The notes beneath the pieces are model-generated. The model saw nothing but the letters and a program-made list of their open reading frames with translations, was not told the DNA's origin and searched no databases. A stretch of DNA of 64,000 bases from Aldehydirespirator sp028819505 (GTDB lineage: Bacteria > Actinomycetota > Acidimicrobiia > Acidimicrobiales > Aldehydirespiratoraceae), in NCBI GenBank assembly GCA_965207755.1, contig OZ242297.1, positions 1,922,001-1,986,000 on the forward strand, given 5' to 3'. Positions 33,320 to 41,371 of this stretch are shown here, one piece after another. A program made the position numbers and the translations under genes. How positions within the stretch are numbered: position 1 is the first letter of the stretch; each line of letters opens with the position of its first letter.

Positions 33320-34594
33320 TCAGGCCTCCCGGGCGTGGGCTGCGTACTGGTGCTGCAGCAGGCCGCCGGCCACCAGGGCGCCGGCCACGACCGCGGCCAC
33401 CAAGGCCAGCTCCACCCGCAGGAACGGCTCGAAGTCGAAGCTCACCACTACCGCGAAGGCGGCGATCCCGGCTATCCATCCGACCACCGCCAGACGGGTG
33501 TGGCCCAGCGCGACCAGGCCCAGCGCCAGCGACAGCATCAGCATCAGGCCTCCCCCGCTGGCGGCCAGCAGGGCCATGTCGCTGCGGCCCAGCTCGTCGC
33601 CGAACACGACCCGCACGACCGGCGGTCCAACCACCGCGGCCCCGGCGGTGGTGGCGAGGGCCACGGCCGCCACCGCGGCCGCGATCTTGAGCTGCATCCT
33701 GCGGAACCCGGCAAGGTCGCCGCGGCCGGCCAGGGTGGCCAGGCTGGGCAGCAGGCTGGCCTTCACCGCCTGGAAGAAGAACAGCGGGATGCGGGCGATG
33801 AGCATGCCGTTGAGGAACACGCCGGGCGCCTCGGCGCCCAGCTCGTCGCCGCCCACGATGTCCACCGCCACCGGCCCGACGTTGAGTATGAAGGCCTCGC
33901 CGATGGCGGCGACGAGCAGGATGCCCAGAGCCGGCGTGAGCTCCCGGTACGTTGCGGGCGGACCCGGCTCCACGAAGGTCCGGCGCGGGCCGGCCGCCGC
34001 GGCCGCAGCGGCCACCAGCGCGAAGGCGATGGCCAGCCCGTAGGCGCCCACCGCGGCCACGCCGACGACGGCGAGCACCACGGCCAGGGCCATGCGGGCG
34101 CCGCCCTCGACCACGAAGTACCAGGCGTAGCGGTCGAACAGGTGGCGGCCGCCGAGAACGCCGCGCACGAGTTGCGAGCCGGCGAAGGCGCCCAGAGCGA
34201 GGACGAGGGCCAGCAGCAGCTCGGGCCGGCCGTCGAGCAGGCTGTCGAGCCCGAGCGGCCAAGCCGCCAGCAGGCCGGCGGTGACCAGCACGAACTGGGC
34301 CGCGCCCAGCACTCCCGCCCGAGTCAGCACGGGTGCGCTGCCCACTCCCCGGCTGGCCCGGTCGGCGGTGGCCCGGGCCACCTCCTGCTCCAGGGGCTGG
34401 AACAGCCCGAACCCGCCGATGTTGACCAGGGCCCACAGCACGGCCAGGCTGCCGTAGCCGTCGTCGCCCAGGGCGCGCTGGGCCACCACCAGGTACCCGT
34501 AGGTGGTCAGCCCGTTGAAGACCAGCCCCCAGAGGATCCAGGAGGTGCCGAGGGGCAGCACGTTCACCAGGCGCCCCCGGAGATTGTCCAACAC
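33320..34594 (-). CDS. Polysaccharide flippase (Wzx/MATE-like)
   Basis: 424 residues with 12 or more hydrophobic segments. The start PLGTSWILWGLVFNGLTTYG and the GYGSLAVLWALVNIGGFGLF region are typical of the polysaccharide biosynthesis (PST) branch of the MOP superfamily, which moves lipid-linked glycans across the membrane. Middle and C-terminal segments (FLNGMLIARIPLFFFQAVKASLLPSLA in pieces) fit as well. It closes the polysaccharide region; both an ABC exporter and a flippase are therefore present, so two polymers or two steps may be served. Its 3' end is duplicated downstream at 32871-32998. Confidence 0.85.
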   Translation of the reverse strand: MLDNLRGRLVNVLPLGTSWILWGLVFNGLTTYGYLVVAQRALGDDGYGSLAVLWALVNIGGFGLFQPLEQEVARATADRASRGVGSAPVLTRAGVLGAAQFVLVTAGLLAAWPLGLDSLLDGRPELLLALVLALGAFAGSQLVRGVLGGRHLFDRYAWYFVVEGGARMALAVVLAVVGVAAVGAYGLAIAFALVAAAAAAAGPRRTFVEPGPPATYRELTPALGILLVAAIGEAFILNVGPVAVDIVGGDELGAEAPGVFLNGMLIARIPLFFFQAVKASLLPSLATLAGRGDLAGFRRMQLKIAAAVAAVALATTAGAAVVGPPVVRVVFGDELGRSDMALLAASGGGLMLMLSLALGLVALGHTRLAVVGWIAGIAAFAVVVSFDFEPFLRVELALVAAVVAGALVAGGLLQHQYAAHAREA

Positions 34595-34710
34595 CCGTCC
34601 GATGGCGCAGTCCCCCTGTTATTCCGGCGCCCGCTTCGCTCACGGGCCGGCCGGCCGCCCGCCGGACGGCGGGAGGCCCGCAGTCTAGGTTGCGGCAGGG
34701 CCTGGGGCGG

Positions 34711-35877
34711 CTACGGCTGCGACAGGGTGGGCATGCATCCGCCGTCGAGTTCGCGGACCTGGATGCGGTCCCGGTTGTCGTAGGTGACCTCGTTGGCGGG
34801 GTCGGGCCGCAGCTTGAACTCGCGGAAGCTCATCTCCAGCGCGTCGAAGGCCACCAGGCGGCCCCGCAGCGAGTCGCCCACTCCCAGGATCAGCTTTATG
34901 GCCTCGAGGGCCTGCACGCTGCCGACGATGCCGGGCAATACGCCCAGAACCCCGGCCTCCGCGCAGCTCGGCGCCATCTCCGGCGGCGGCGGCTCGGGCA
35001 GCATGTCGCGGTAGGTGGGCCCGTTGCGGGGGTCGAACACGGTGACCTGGCCCTCGAAGCGGAAGATCGACCCGTGCACCACCGGGATGCCGAGCTTCAC
35101 CGAGGCGTCGTTGAGCAGGTAGCGGCTCGGGAAGTTGTCGGCCCCGTCGACCACCACGTCGTAGCCGTCGAGGACCTCCAGGACGTTGTCGGCGCCGAGC
35201 CGGGTGTCGTAGGTGACCACGTCGACGTCGGGGTTCAGCGCGGTGAGGGTCTTCTTGGCCGAGTCGACCTTGCGGTCGCCCACCCGGTCGACGTTGTGCA
35301 GGATCTGGCGCTGGAGGTTCGACTCGTCGACCACGTCCATGTCGATGATGCCGACGGTGCCCACTCCCGCGGCCGCGAGGTACAGGGCCGCCGGGGAGCC
35401 GAGGCCGCCCGCGCCGAGCAGCAGGACCTTGGCGTCGAGCAGCCTGAGCTGGCCCTCCTCGCCCACCTCGGGCACCAGCAGGTGGCGCTGGTAGCGGTTG
35501 CGCTGGTCGGGCGACAGGGTGTGGGGCCGCGCCCACGCCCGGCCCTCGTCCTTCCACCTGTTGAAGCCGCCGTCCATGGACACCACGTCGCTGTAGCCCA
35601 TCCGGGCGAGGGTCACCGCCGCGAAGGCGGAGCGCACCCCGCCCGCGCACATGGCCACCAGCGGTGTGGACCGGTCGGGCACCCGGTTCTCGATGCTCGA
35701 CTCGAGTTGGCCCCGCGGGATATGCACGGCGCCGGCGATGGCGCCCTGCTCGTACTCGTCGGGCTCGCGCACGTCGAGAAGGGTCCAGCCCTCGGCCAGC
35801 AGCTGCTCGCCGCCGGCGGTGCCGACCTCGCGGATCTCGGCCTTGGCCTGCGCCAACAGCTCTCTGAAACTCGCCAT
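34711..35877 (-). CDS. Rhodanese-MoeB/ThiF fusion adenylyltransferase
   Basis: 388 residues from the ATG at 35877. Residues 1-110 are a rhodanese domain (GWTLLDVREPDEYEQGAI, active-site loop MCAGGVRSA). Residues about 120-388 are an E1-like MoeB/ThiF domain: RYQRHLLVPEVGEEGQ, the ATP site LLLGAGGLGSPAALYLAAAG, DESNLQRQILH, VDGADNFPSRYLLND and PSCAEAGVLGVLPG. Such enzymes adenylate the C-terminus of a sulfur-carrier protein (MoaD/ThiS/CysO) and supply sulfur. In actinobacterial MoeZ the rhodanese is C-terminal; here the order is reversed. A longer start at 35907 would fall in a repeat array. Confidence 0.92.
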   Translation of the reverse strand: MASFRELLAQAKAEIREVGTAGGEQLLAEGWTLLDVREPDEYEQGAIAGAVHIPRGQLESSIENRVPDRSTPLVAMCAGGVRSAFAAVTLARMGYSDVVSMDGGFNRWKDEGRAWARPHTLSPDQRNRYQRHLLVPEVGEEGQLRLLDAKVLLLGAGGLGSPAALYLAAAGVGTVGIIDMDVVDESNLQRQILHNVDRVGDRKVDSAKKTLTALNPDVDVVTYDTRLGADNVLEVLDGYDVVVDGADNFPSRYLLNDASVKLGIPVVHGSIFRFEGQVTVFDPRNGPTYRDMLPEPPPPEMAPSCAEAGVLGVLPGIVGSVQALEAIKLILGVGDSLRGRLVAFDALEMSFREFKLRPDPANEVTYDNRDRIQVRELDGGCMPTLSQP

Positions 35878-35890
35878 CGGTTGTTCGCTC

Positions 35891-36096
35891 CTGTTCGCTT
35901 CGCTCACGGGCCGCTCGGGGCGTCACTCCCGCTCCTGCTCGCTTCGCTCACGGGCCGCTCGGGGCGTCACTCCCGCTCCTGTTCGCTTCGCTCACGGGCC
36001 GCTCGGGGCGTCACTCCCGCTCCTGCTCGCTTCGCTCACGGGCCGCTCGGGGCGTCACTCCCGCTCCTGCTCGCTTCGCTCACGGGCCGCTCGGGC
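35891..36096 (-). repeat. 44-bp tandem array (4.7 copies) derived from the interspersed repeat
   Basis: Units start at 35891, 35935, 35979, 36023 and 36067 (partial) and alternate CTGTTCGC/CTGCTCGC at their ends. Each contains GCTTCGCTCACGGGCCGCTC, the reverse complement of the interspersed repeat core seen at 9675, 17039 and 29115. The array separates the sirtuin and MoeB genes. Confidence 0.93.
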
Positions 36097-36152
36097 CCGG
36101 GGGGGCCTCGCAAGCTCGGCCTCCGGCTAAACCCTACCTGGCTTGTCGGGAT

Positions 36153-36935
36153 TCAGCGACCCAGGGGATCCGAACCGCAGACGACGGGCAGGACCTCGCT
36201 GATCGACCCGCCCACCAGCACGTCGGCCAGCGCGTCGAACTCGGTGGGCTCGCCGTTCACGATTATCAGGCCGGCCCCCGACCGCGCGGCCAGAGGCGCG
36301 GTCATGTTGACGGGCGACACCGCCAGCGTCGTGCCCACCGCCAGGAACAGGTCGCATTCCAGGGCGGCCCGCTCGGCTCGGGCCAGGTCGACCGGATTGA
36401 GGCTCTGGCCGAACGACACCGTGGCCGCCTTCAGGAGCCAGCCGCAGAGCGGGCACCGCGGGTCGGGCTCCCCGGCCCTCACCCGCTCCAACGCCACCTC
36501 GATGTCGTCGCGGTAGTCGCACGACAGGCACTGCACCTTGCGGGTGGTGCCGTGCATCTCCACCACCCGTCCGGGATCGCTGCCGGCCCGCTGGTGGAGC
36601 TCGTCCACGTTCTGGGTGATCAGCAGATGGAGCTTGCCCCGCCGTTCCAGATGAACCAGCGCTCCGTGGCCGCGGTTGGGCTCGGCGTCGGCCCACAGCG
36701 CCCCGGAGGCCCGGCGGGCCCAGTTGCTGCGGCGGACCTCGGGATCCGACACGTAGACGTCGATGTTCGAGGCCCGCTCGGCCGCCGGATCCCGTGTCCA
36801 CAGTCCTTCCGGACCCCGGAAGTCGGGCAGTCCGCTGTCGGTGGAGATGCCGGCCCCGGTGAGGACAGTGACCCGTCTTGCGGCATCGACCATCCGGCGG
36901 GCCGCGGCGACCGCGGCTGCGGCGTCCGCGACCAC
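36153..36935 (-). CDS. NAD-dependent protein deacylase (sirtuin)
   Basis: 260 residues. NAD-binding VLTGAGISTDSGLPDFRG, the QNVDELHQRAG motif, catalytic His in VVEMHGTTRKVQCLSC, two Cys pairs for zinc (CLSC and CPLC), and VSFGQSL and VGTTLAVSP in the Rossmann part are all present. Sirtuins remove acyl groups from lysines using NAD, for example on acetyl-CoA synthetase. It reads toward the 44-bp array and the MoeB gene. The ATG at 36935 is well placed for the first Rossmann strand. Confidence 0.95.
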   Translation of the reverse strand: MVADAAAAVAAARRMVDAARRVTVLTGAGISTDSGLPDFRGPEGLWTRDPAAERASNIDVYVSDPEVRRSNWARRASGALWADAEPNRGHGALVHLERRGKLHLLITQNVDELHQRAGSDPGRVVEMHGTTRKVQCLSCDYRDDIEVALERVRAGEPDPRCPLCGWLLKAATVSFGQSLNPVDLARAERAALECDLFLAVGTTLAVSPVNMTAPLAARSGAGLIIVNGEPTEFDALADVLVGGSISEVLPVVCGSDPLGR

Positions 36936-37026
36936 GCCGCCAGAGTAGCCGCAGCGGCGCGGCCGTCAGCCTCGCCTGCCAGCCTCGCCTGCCGGATCAG
37001 TGGATGAGATGCATTGAGATTTCTGT

Positions 37027-37110
37027 TTGACAAGCCTTGACCGTCAACATATGTTCGAGGCTCGAGACTTCCCCCCGAGACATATTGCAACCGAGGCGCT
37101 CGCGAGCGCC
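37027..37110 (+). promoter_or_regulatory. Consensus-like promoter and leader palindrome
   Basis: TTGACA (37027-37032) and TATGTT (37050-37055) are 17 bp apart, unusually close to consensus for this DNA. The leader contains a perfect palindrome GGCGCTCGCGAGCGCC (37095-37110), able to form a hairpin or bind a dimer, 9 bases before the GGAGAG ribosome site (37120-37125). TTGACCGTCAA near the -10 is a second small dyad. Confidence 0.7.
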
Positions 37111-37130
37111 CGCATTCTTGGAGAGACATC

Positions 37131-37757
37131 ATGACTTCGTCCATCAACCTCCCGCCGGCGGTCGTCGACTCCGAGGTGATCACGCTGATCCCATGGATCG
37201 ACCACCGCGTCGACGCCTTCGGTCACGATCCGAGGTCCACCTACGTCGAACAGTTCTGGCTCGGAACGCTGGGCCCTTCCACCACCTGGTTCCTGCGCCA
37301 CTGCGCCAACCTGCTCGACGCCGCCGACAGCACGTCCGTCAATCTGCGGGAGACGGCCAGCACCCTGGGCATCGGGCACGAGGGCGGCTCTCGCAGCGCC
37401 ATGTCCAAGACGGTTGCTCGAGCCTGCCGGTTCCGAGCGGCCCGATCCGTGGGGTCGGCGACCCTGGCCGTCCGTCTTCGACTGCCGCAGCTCAGCTCCC
37501 GCCAACTGCAGCGCCTGCCCGAGCCTGTGCGGCGACTCCACCAGGAGTTCATCGCGGTCGACTTGAGCCGCGACGCGGTGTGCCAGCAGCAGTCGCGGGC
37601 CCGGCGGCTGGCCGTGTGCCTGATCGAGAGCGGTGACAGCTTCGAGCAGACAGAGGGGCTGCTGGCCCGGATGAGCTACCACCCCGCCATCGTCGCCGAG
37701 GCGGTCCGCTGGGCGTGGCGCCTCCATCACGGACGATCCTCCCCCGAGGCGGCATGA
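37131..37757 (+). CDS. Conserved-looking actinobacterial protein of unknown function
   Basis: 208 residues, soluble, no signal peptide. Near residue 40 it has STYVEQFWLGTLGPSTTWFL, then an Arg-rich region with TASTLGIGHEGGSRSAMSK and LPQLSSRQLQRLPEPVRRLH. I recall proteins of this pattern as widespread but unnamed in actinobacteria; helix-turn-helix-like spacing is possible but not clear. Translation starts at an ATG with GGAGAG 5 bases upstream. The gene is monocistronic behind the strongest promoter seen in the window, so it may be highly or conditionally expressed. Confidence 0.75.
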   Translation: MTSSINLPPAVVDSEVITLIPWIDHRVDAFGHDPRSTYVEQFWLGTLGPSTTWFLRHCANLLDAADSTSVNLRETASTLGIGHEGGSRSAMSKTVARACRFRAARSVGSATLAVRLRLPQLSSRQLQRLPEPVRRLHQEFIAVDLSRDAVCQQQSRARRLAVCLIESGDSFEQTEGLLARMSYHPAIVAEAVRWAWRLHHGRSSPEAA

Positions 37758-37805
37758 CTCCCGCTCCCGCCGTGCTGTAGCGTCGGCGCCGGCAAGGGGG
37801 TGCAT

Positions 37806-38852
37806 ATGGAGCCCGCAATACCCGCCGGCATCGACGACATCGACGACGAATGGCTGTCGCAGGCCATGGGTTCGCCTGTGCGGATCACCGGAATCGACGA
37901 CATCGGGACCGGGGTCGGGATGATCGGCGCCATCTACCGGGCCGAACTCGACGGCGACGGCCCCGGCACCGTGGTCCTCAAGATGCCCGGCCTCGACGAG
38001 ACGGCCCGCTTCACGGCCCAGATCCTGCGCTTGAACATCCGCGAGGTCGGCTTCTACCGCGAGTTGGCCGCCGACAGCCCCATCCGGGTCCCCCGCTGCC
38101 ACTTCGGCGCCGTCGATGCCGAGACCCACCAGTTCGTGCTGGTGCTCGAGGACGTCGGCTCGTACCGGGCCGTGAGCCAGGTCGAGGGCATGGGCCGGGC
38201 CGACGCCGAGCAGGCGGTGGACGAGTTGGCCGCCTGGCACGCCCACTGGTGGGGCGCGGCGGGCCCGATCGTGGAGCGGGGCACCGCGGTGAGCATCCGC
38301 GACCCGATCTACCCGATGCTGCTTCCGCCGGTGTTCTCCGACGGCTGGGCCAAGGTACGGGGCGCCATGAGCGTGCCCCCGTCGGTCGAGCGGGTCGCCG
38401 ACGGCTGGGTGGAGGCCCTCCCCGGGATGCTGGGGTCGCTGGGCACTGCGCCGAGCACTCTCGTCCACGGCGACTACCGGGCCGACAACATGTTCTTCGA
38501 CGACGACGGGCGGGTCGTGCTGCTCGACTTCCAGGTCATCGGAGAGTCCATGCCCGTCGGCGACCTGGCCTACTTCGTCACCGGGAGCCTCTCCCCCGCC
38601 ACCGCCTCGGAGATCGAGCCGGGGCTGTACGAGCGCTGGATGCGGGCGCTGGCGGCCGAGGGAGTTCCCGAGTCGGAACTCGACGGGATGTGGGACATCT
38701 ACCGCGGCGCGGTGCTGTTCTGCGTGTGCTACCCGATGATCGCGGGTGCGGGCATGGACCTCGCCGACGACCGCCAGCGGGGACTGCTGGAGGCCACCTT
38801 CGAGCGGTTCGAGCGCGCCGTCGAGGAGCTGAGCCTGACCGACCTGCTCTGA
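37806..38852 (+). CDS. Aminoglycoside phosphotransferase/ecdysteroid-kinase-like protein
   Basis: 348 residues from the ATG at 37806, with AAGGGGG 6 bases upstream; a GTG at 37800 is in frame. The kinase-like fold shows VVLKMPG (ATP Lys), REVGFYREL (Glu), the catalytic loop LVHGDYRADNMFF (HGDxxxxN), and VVLLDFQVIGESMPVGDLAYFV (metal Asp). These match APH/EcKinase/DUF1679 proteins, often linked to lipid or xenobiotic metabolism. The substrate cannot be inferred from neighbours. It converges tightly with pepA (15 bp). Confidence 0.88.
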   Translation: MEPAIPAGIDDIDDEWLSQAMGSPVRITGIDDIGTGVGMIGAIYRAELDGDGPGTVVLKMPGLDETARFTAQILRLNIREVGFYRELAADSPIRVPRCHFGAVDAETHQFVLVLEDVGSYRAVSQVEGMGRADAEQAVDELAAWHAHWWGAAGPIVERGTAVSIRDPIYPMLLPPVFSDGWAKVRGAMSVPPSVERVADGWVEALPGMLGSLGTAPSTLVHGDYRADNMFFDDDGRVVLLDFQVIGESMPVGDLAYFVTGSLSPATASEIEPGLYERWMRALAAEGVPESELDGMWDIYRGAVLFCVCYPMIAGAGMDLADDRQRGLLEATFERFERAVEELSLTDLL

Positions 38853-38867
38853 GTCCCGCCCTCCGGC

Positions 38868-40331
38868 TCAGTTGCTCGAGGTGTACGACAGGGCCAGTTC
38901 GACCAGGGTGCGCACACCGAAGCCGGTGCCGCCCTTGGTGATCTCGCCGTCGTCGGACTCGGCCCGGGCCGGGCCGGCGATGTCGAGATGGGCCCAACGG
39001 ATGCCGTCGGCCACGAACTGCTGCAGGATCAGCCCCGCGGTCAGCGCGCCGCCGTGGGCGCCTCCGATGTTCTTCATGTCGGCCACGTTCGACTCGAACT
39101 GCTTGGCGTAGTCGGCGGGCAGCGGCAGCGGCCACACCCGCTCCCCGGCGCGGTCGGCGGCGGCGCGGACCGCATCGATCAACGGCTCGTCGTTGCCCAT
39201 CAGCCCGGCGATGGACGGTCCCAGCGCCACCATGCATGCGCCGGTCAGGGTGGCCAGGTCGACGATGGCGTCGGGCTCGTCCTCGCAGGCCAGAGACAGG
39301 GCGTCGGCCAGGATCAGGCGACCCTCGGCGTCGGTGTTGAGCACCTCGATGGTCTTGCCGTTGCGGATGGTGAGAACGTCGCCGGGCCGGGTGGCGTCGC
39401 CGCCGAGCATGTTGTCGGTCATGGGCAGGTACCCCTTGACCCTGACCGGGGCGCCCACCGCCGGGAGCACCGACATGGCCCCGATGACGGCAGCGGCGCC
39501 GCACATGTCCATCTTCATGGACATCATTCCCTGGGCGGTCTTGATGGACAGGCCCCCGGCGTCGAAGGTGATCCCCTTGCCGACGTAGGCCAGCGTCGCG
39601 GCGGGGTCGCCCGCGGGCTCGTAGGCGAGCTCCACGAAGCGGGGCGGCTGGGCGCTGCCCCGGTTGACGCCCAGCAGGCCGCCCAGCCGCTGCTTCTTGA
39701 TCTCCGCCTCGGTCCAGACCTTCGACTCCAGCCCGGCCTTGCGGGCGACGGTCGCTGTCTTGCGGGCGAAGGCCGGGGCGGTGAGCGAGCCGCCCGGCTC
39801 GTTCGACAGGTCGCGGGCCACACACACTCCCGCGGCGATGGCAGAGCCCCGCGCCAGCGCTTCCTTCGCCGCGGCCGACGTGCTGCCCACGACGTCTACC
39901 CGGGCCAGCTTGGGGGCGCCGTCGCCGCCGGCGGCGTCGGCGGACGACTTGTAGGCGGTGTAGCGGTAGCCGCCCAGGATCACGCCCTCGGCCAGCGCCT
40001 GGCGGGCTGTGGCGTCGTCCACACCTGAGTCGCCGGACAGCCGCACCGCCGCCCGCGCGTGGCGCGAGCAGGAGCGAGCCAGCGCCGCGCCGGCTCGCCG
40101 GATGGTGGCCGAGGTGACTTCGGCAGCCGGGCCCACGCCGACCAGACCGGCGAAGCCGCCGCCGGCCGGCTGCAGGTGGACCTGCTCCGCCTTGCCCTCG
40201 AACCCCGCTGTGTCCAAGACCGCGGCATCGAAGCCGTCTATGCCGGATCCGGCATCCTCGGTGGTGACAAGGGAAACGCTGGCGGTGGCGGCCTTGGGCA
40301 CGGCGCGGACTGCATGGACTGTGATCGGCAT
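38868..40331 (-). CDS. pepA: Leucyl aminopeptidase, M17 family
   Basis: 487 residues. The catalytic C-terminal half carries the family signature NTDAEGRL, metal-ligand segments YVGKGITFDAGGLSIK and MKMDMCGAAAVIGAM, and the terminal GTGFGVRTLVEL. The N-terminal half is the usual macro-like domain, here Ala/Gly-rich. The enzyme removes N-terminal residues from peptides in the cytoplasm as a hexamer with two metals per subunit. Confidence 0.95.
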   Translation of the reverse strand: MPITVHAVRAVPKAATASVSLVTTEDAGSGIDGFDAAVLDTAGFEGKAEQVHLQPAGGGFAGLVGVGPAAEVTSATIRRAGAALARSCSRHARAAVRLSGDSGVDDATARQALAEGVILGGYRYTAYKSSADAAGGDGAPKLARVDVVGSTSAAAKEALARGSAIAAGVCVARDLSNEPGGSLTAPAFARKTATVARKAGLESKVWTEAEIKKQRLGGLLGVNRGSAQPPRFVELAYEPAGDPAATLAYVGKGITFDAGGLSIKTAQGMMSMKMDMCGAAAVIGAMSVLPAVGAPVRVKGYLPMTDNMLGGDATRPGDVLTIRNGKTIEVLNTDAEGRLILADALSLACEDEPDAIVDLATLTGACMVALGPSIAGLMGNDEPLIDAVRAAADRAGERVWPLPLPADYAKQFESNVADMKNIGGAHGGALTAGLILQQFVADGIRWAHLDIAGPARAESDDGEITKGGTGFGVRTLVELALSYTSSN

Positions 40332-40356
40332 CCGGTCAGACTAATGGGCTGCCCGA

Positions 40357-41268
40357 CTAGCCCGATGCTGGGGCGGGGAGGTCCTGCTCGACGGTGAGCG
40401 TGGGCGCGAACAGGTCGCCGAGTCGTTCAACCCGGTCCAGTGCTTCGGAGGCGGTGAAAGAAATCGGCTCTCCGCCGGCCCCGTCTGACACCTCGTCCCA
40501 GGTGACGGGCACCGAGACCGTGGGACGGTCCAGGCCTCTCAGCGAGTAGGGGGCGACGGTGGTCTTGAAGCGGGCGTTCTGGCTCCAGTCGATGAACACC
40601 TTGTGCGGCCGCAGGCTGCGCTTCATCTGTGACACCACCAGCGCCGGCAGGCGCTTGGTGAGCAGTTGGGCCACGGCCCGGGCGAAGCCGGCGGCGTGGT
40701 CGTGGGAGTGGGGCCGGTTGAGGGGCACGTAGAGCTGCATCCCCTTGCTGCCCGAGGTCTTCGGCCATCCGTCCAGGCCGACCGATTCCAGGACCTCGCG
40801 GACATGCAGGGCCACCTGGCAGCACTCGACGATCGTGGCCGGCCGGCCCGGGTCGAGGTCGAACACGACCATGGTGGGCGAGTCGAGGTCGCCGCAGCGG
40901 GCCATCGGGGCGTGGATCTCCAGCGCGGCCAGGTTGGCCGACCAGGCCAGCGCGGCCACCGAGTCGAGCCGGCAGTACTCGATCGGCCCTCCCCTGTCGC
41001 CGGGACCACGGCATGTGGGAACCCAGTCGGGCCGGTGCTTCGGGCAGCGCTTCTCGAAGAACGACTCGGCGGTCACGCCGTCGGGCCAGCGCCGCAGGGT
41101 CACGCCCCGGTCGCCGACGTGGGGGAGCATCGTCGGCGCGACCCGCACGTAGTAGTCGATCACCTGGGCCTTGGTGAACCCGGTCAGCGGGTACATGACC
41201 TTGTCGAGGTTGCTGACCGTCAGCCGGCGCCCGTCGATGGTGACTGGCACGCGCTCGGGTGCGCTCAC
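40357..41268 (-). CDS. LigD-type polymerase domain protein (NHEJ primase-polymerase)
   Basis: 303 residues corresponding to the stand-alone polymerase domain of LigD. Visible: SNLDKVMYPLTGFTKAQVIDYY, TLRRWPDGV, the catalytic VVFDLDPG (DxD), KTSGSKGMQLYVPL, and RPHKVFIDWSQNARFKTTVAPYS in pieces. It fills gaps and adds ribonucleotides during non-homologous end joining. No ligase or nuclease domain is fused, so an LigD-type ligase should be encoded elsewhere. It lies downstream of ku on the same strand with a strong hairpin between. Confidence 0.94.
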   Translation of the reverse strand: MSAPERVPVTIDGRRLTVSNLDKVMYPLTGFTKAQVIDYYVRVAPTMLPHVGDRGVTLRRWPDGVTAESFFEKRCPKHRPDWVPTCRGPGDRGGPIEYCRLDSVAALAWSANLAALEIHAPMARCGDLDSPTMVVFDLDPGRPATIVECCQVALHVREVLESVGLDGWPKTSGSKGMQLYVPLNRPHSHDHAAGFARAVAQLLTKRLPALVVSQMKRSLRPHKVFIDWSQNARFKTTVAPYSLRGLDRPTVSVPVTWDEVSDGAGGEPISFTASEALDRVERLGDLFAPTLTVEQDLPAPASG

Positions 41269-41305
41269 CGGGACCCCCGCAGCGAGGCCCGCGGTGAGGC
41301 CCGCG

Positions 41306-41356
41306 CGAATTTCAATGAGTTGGCCACCCCAGAGGTGGTCAACTCATTGAAGTTCG
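41306..41356. terminator. Long stem-loop between ku and the LigD polymerase gene
   Basis: TTCAATGAGTTGGCCACC (41311-41328) pairs with GGTGGTCAACTCATTGAA (41334-41351) around CCAGA, with one non-Watson-Crick position; flanking bases extend the arms to about 23 bp. The arms are less GC-rich than the surroundings and there is no T-run. It may end or attenuate the ku transcript, or be a mobile palindrome. Confidence 0.55.
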
Positions 41357-41371
41357 GGGCCGCTCGGGCTC

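Noticed and set aside
35891..36096. Possible CRISPR array or replication origin iterons
   Set aside because: No spacers between the 44-bp units, no cas genes, no replication genes nearby; the unit derives from an interspersed repeat.
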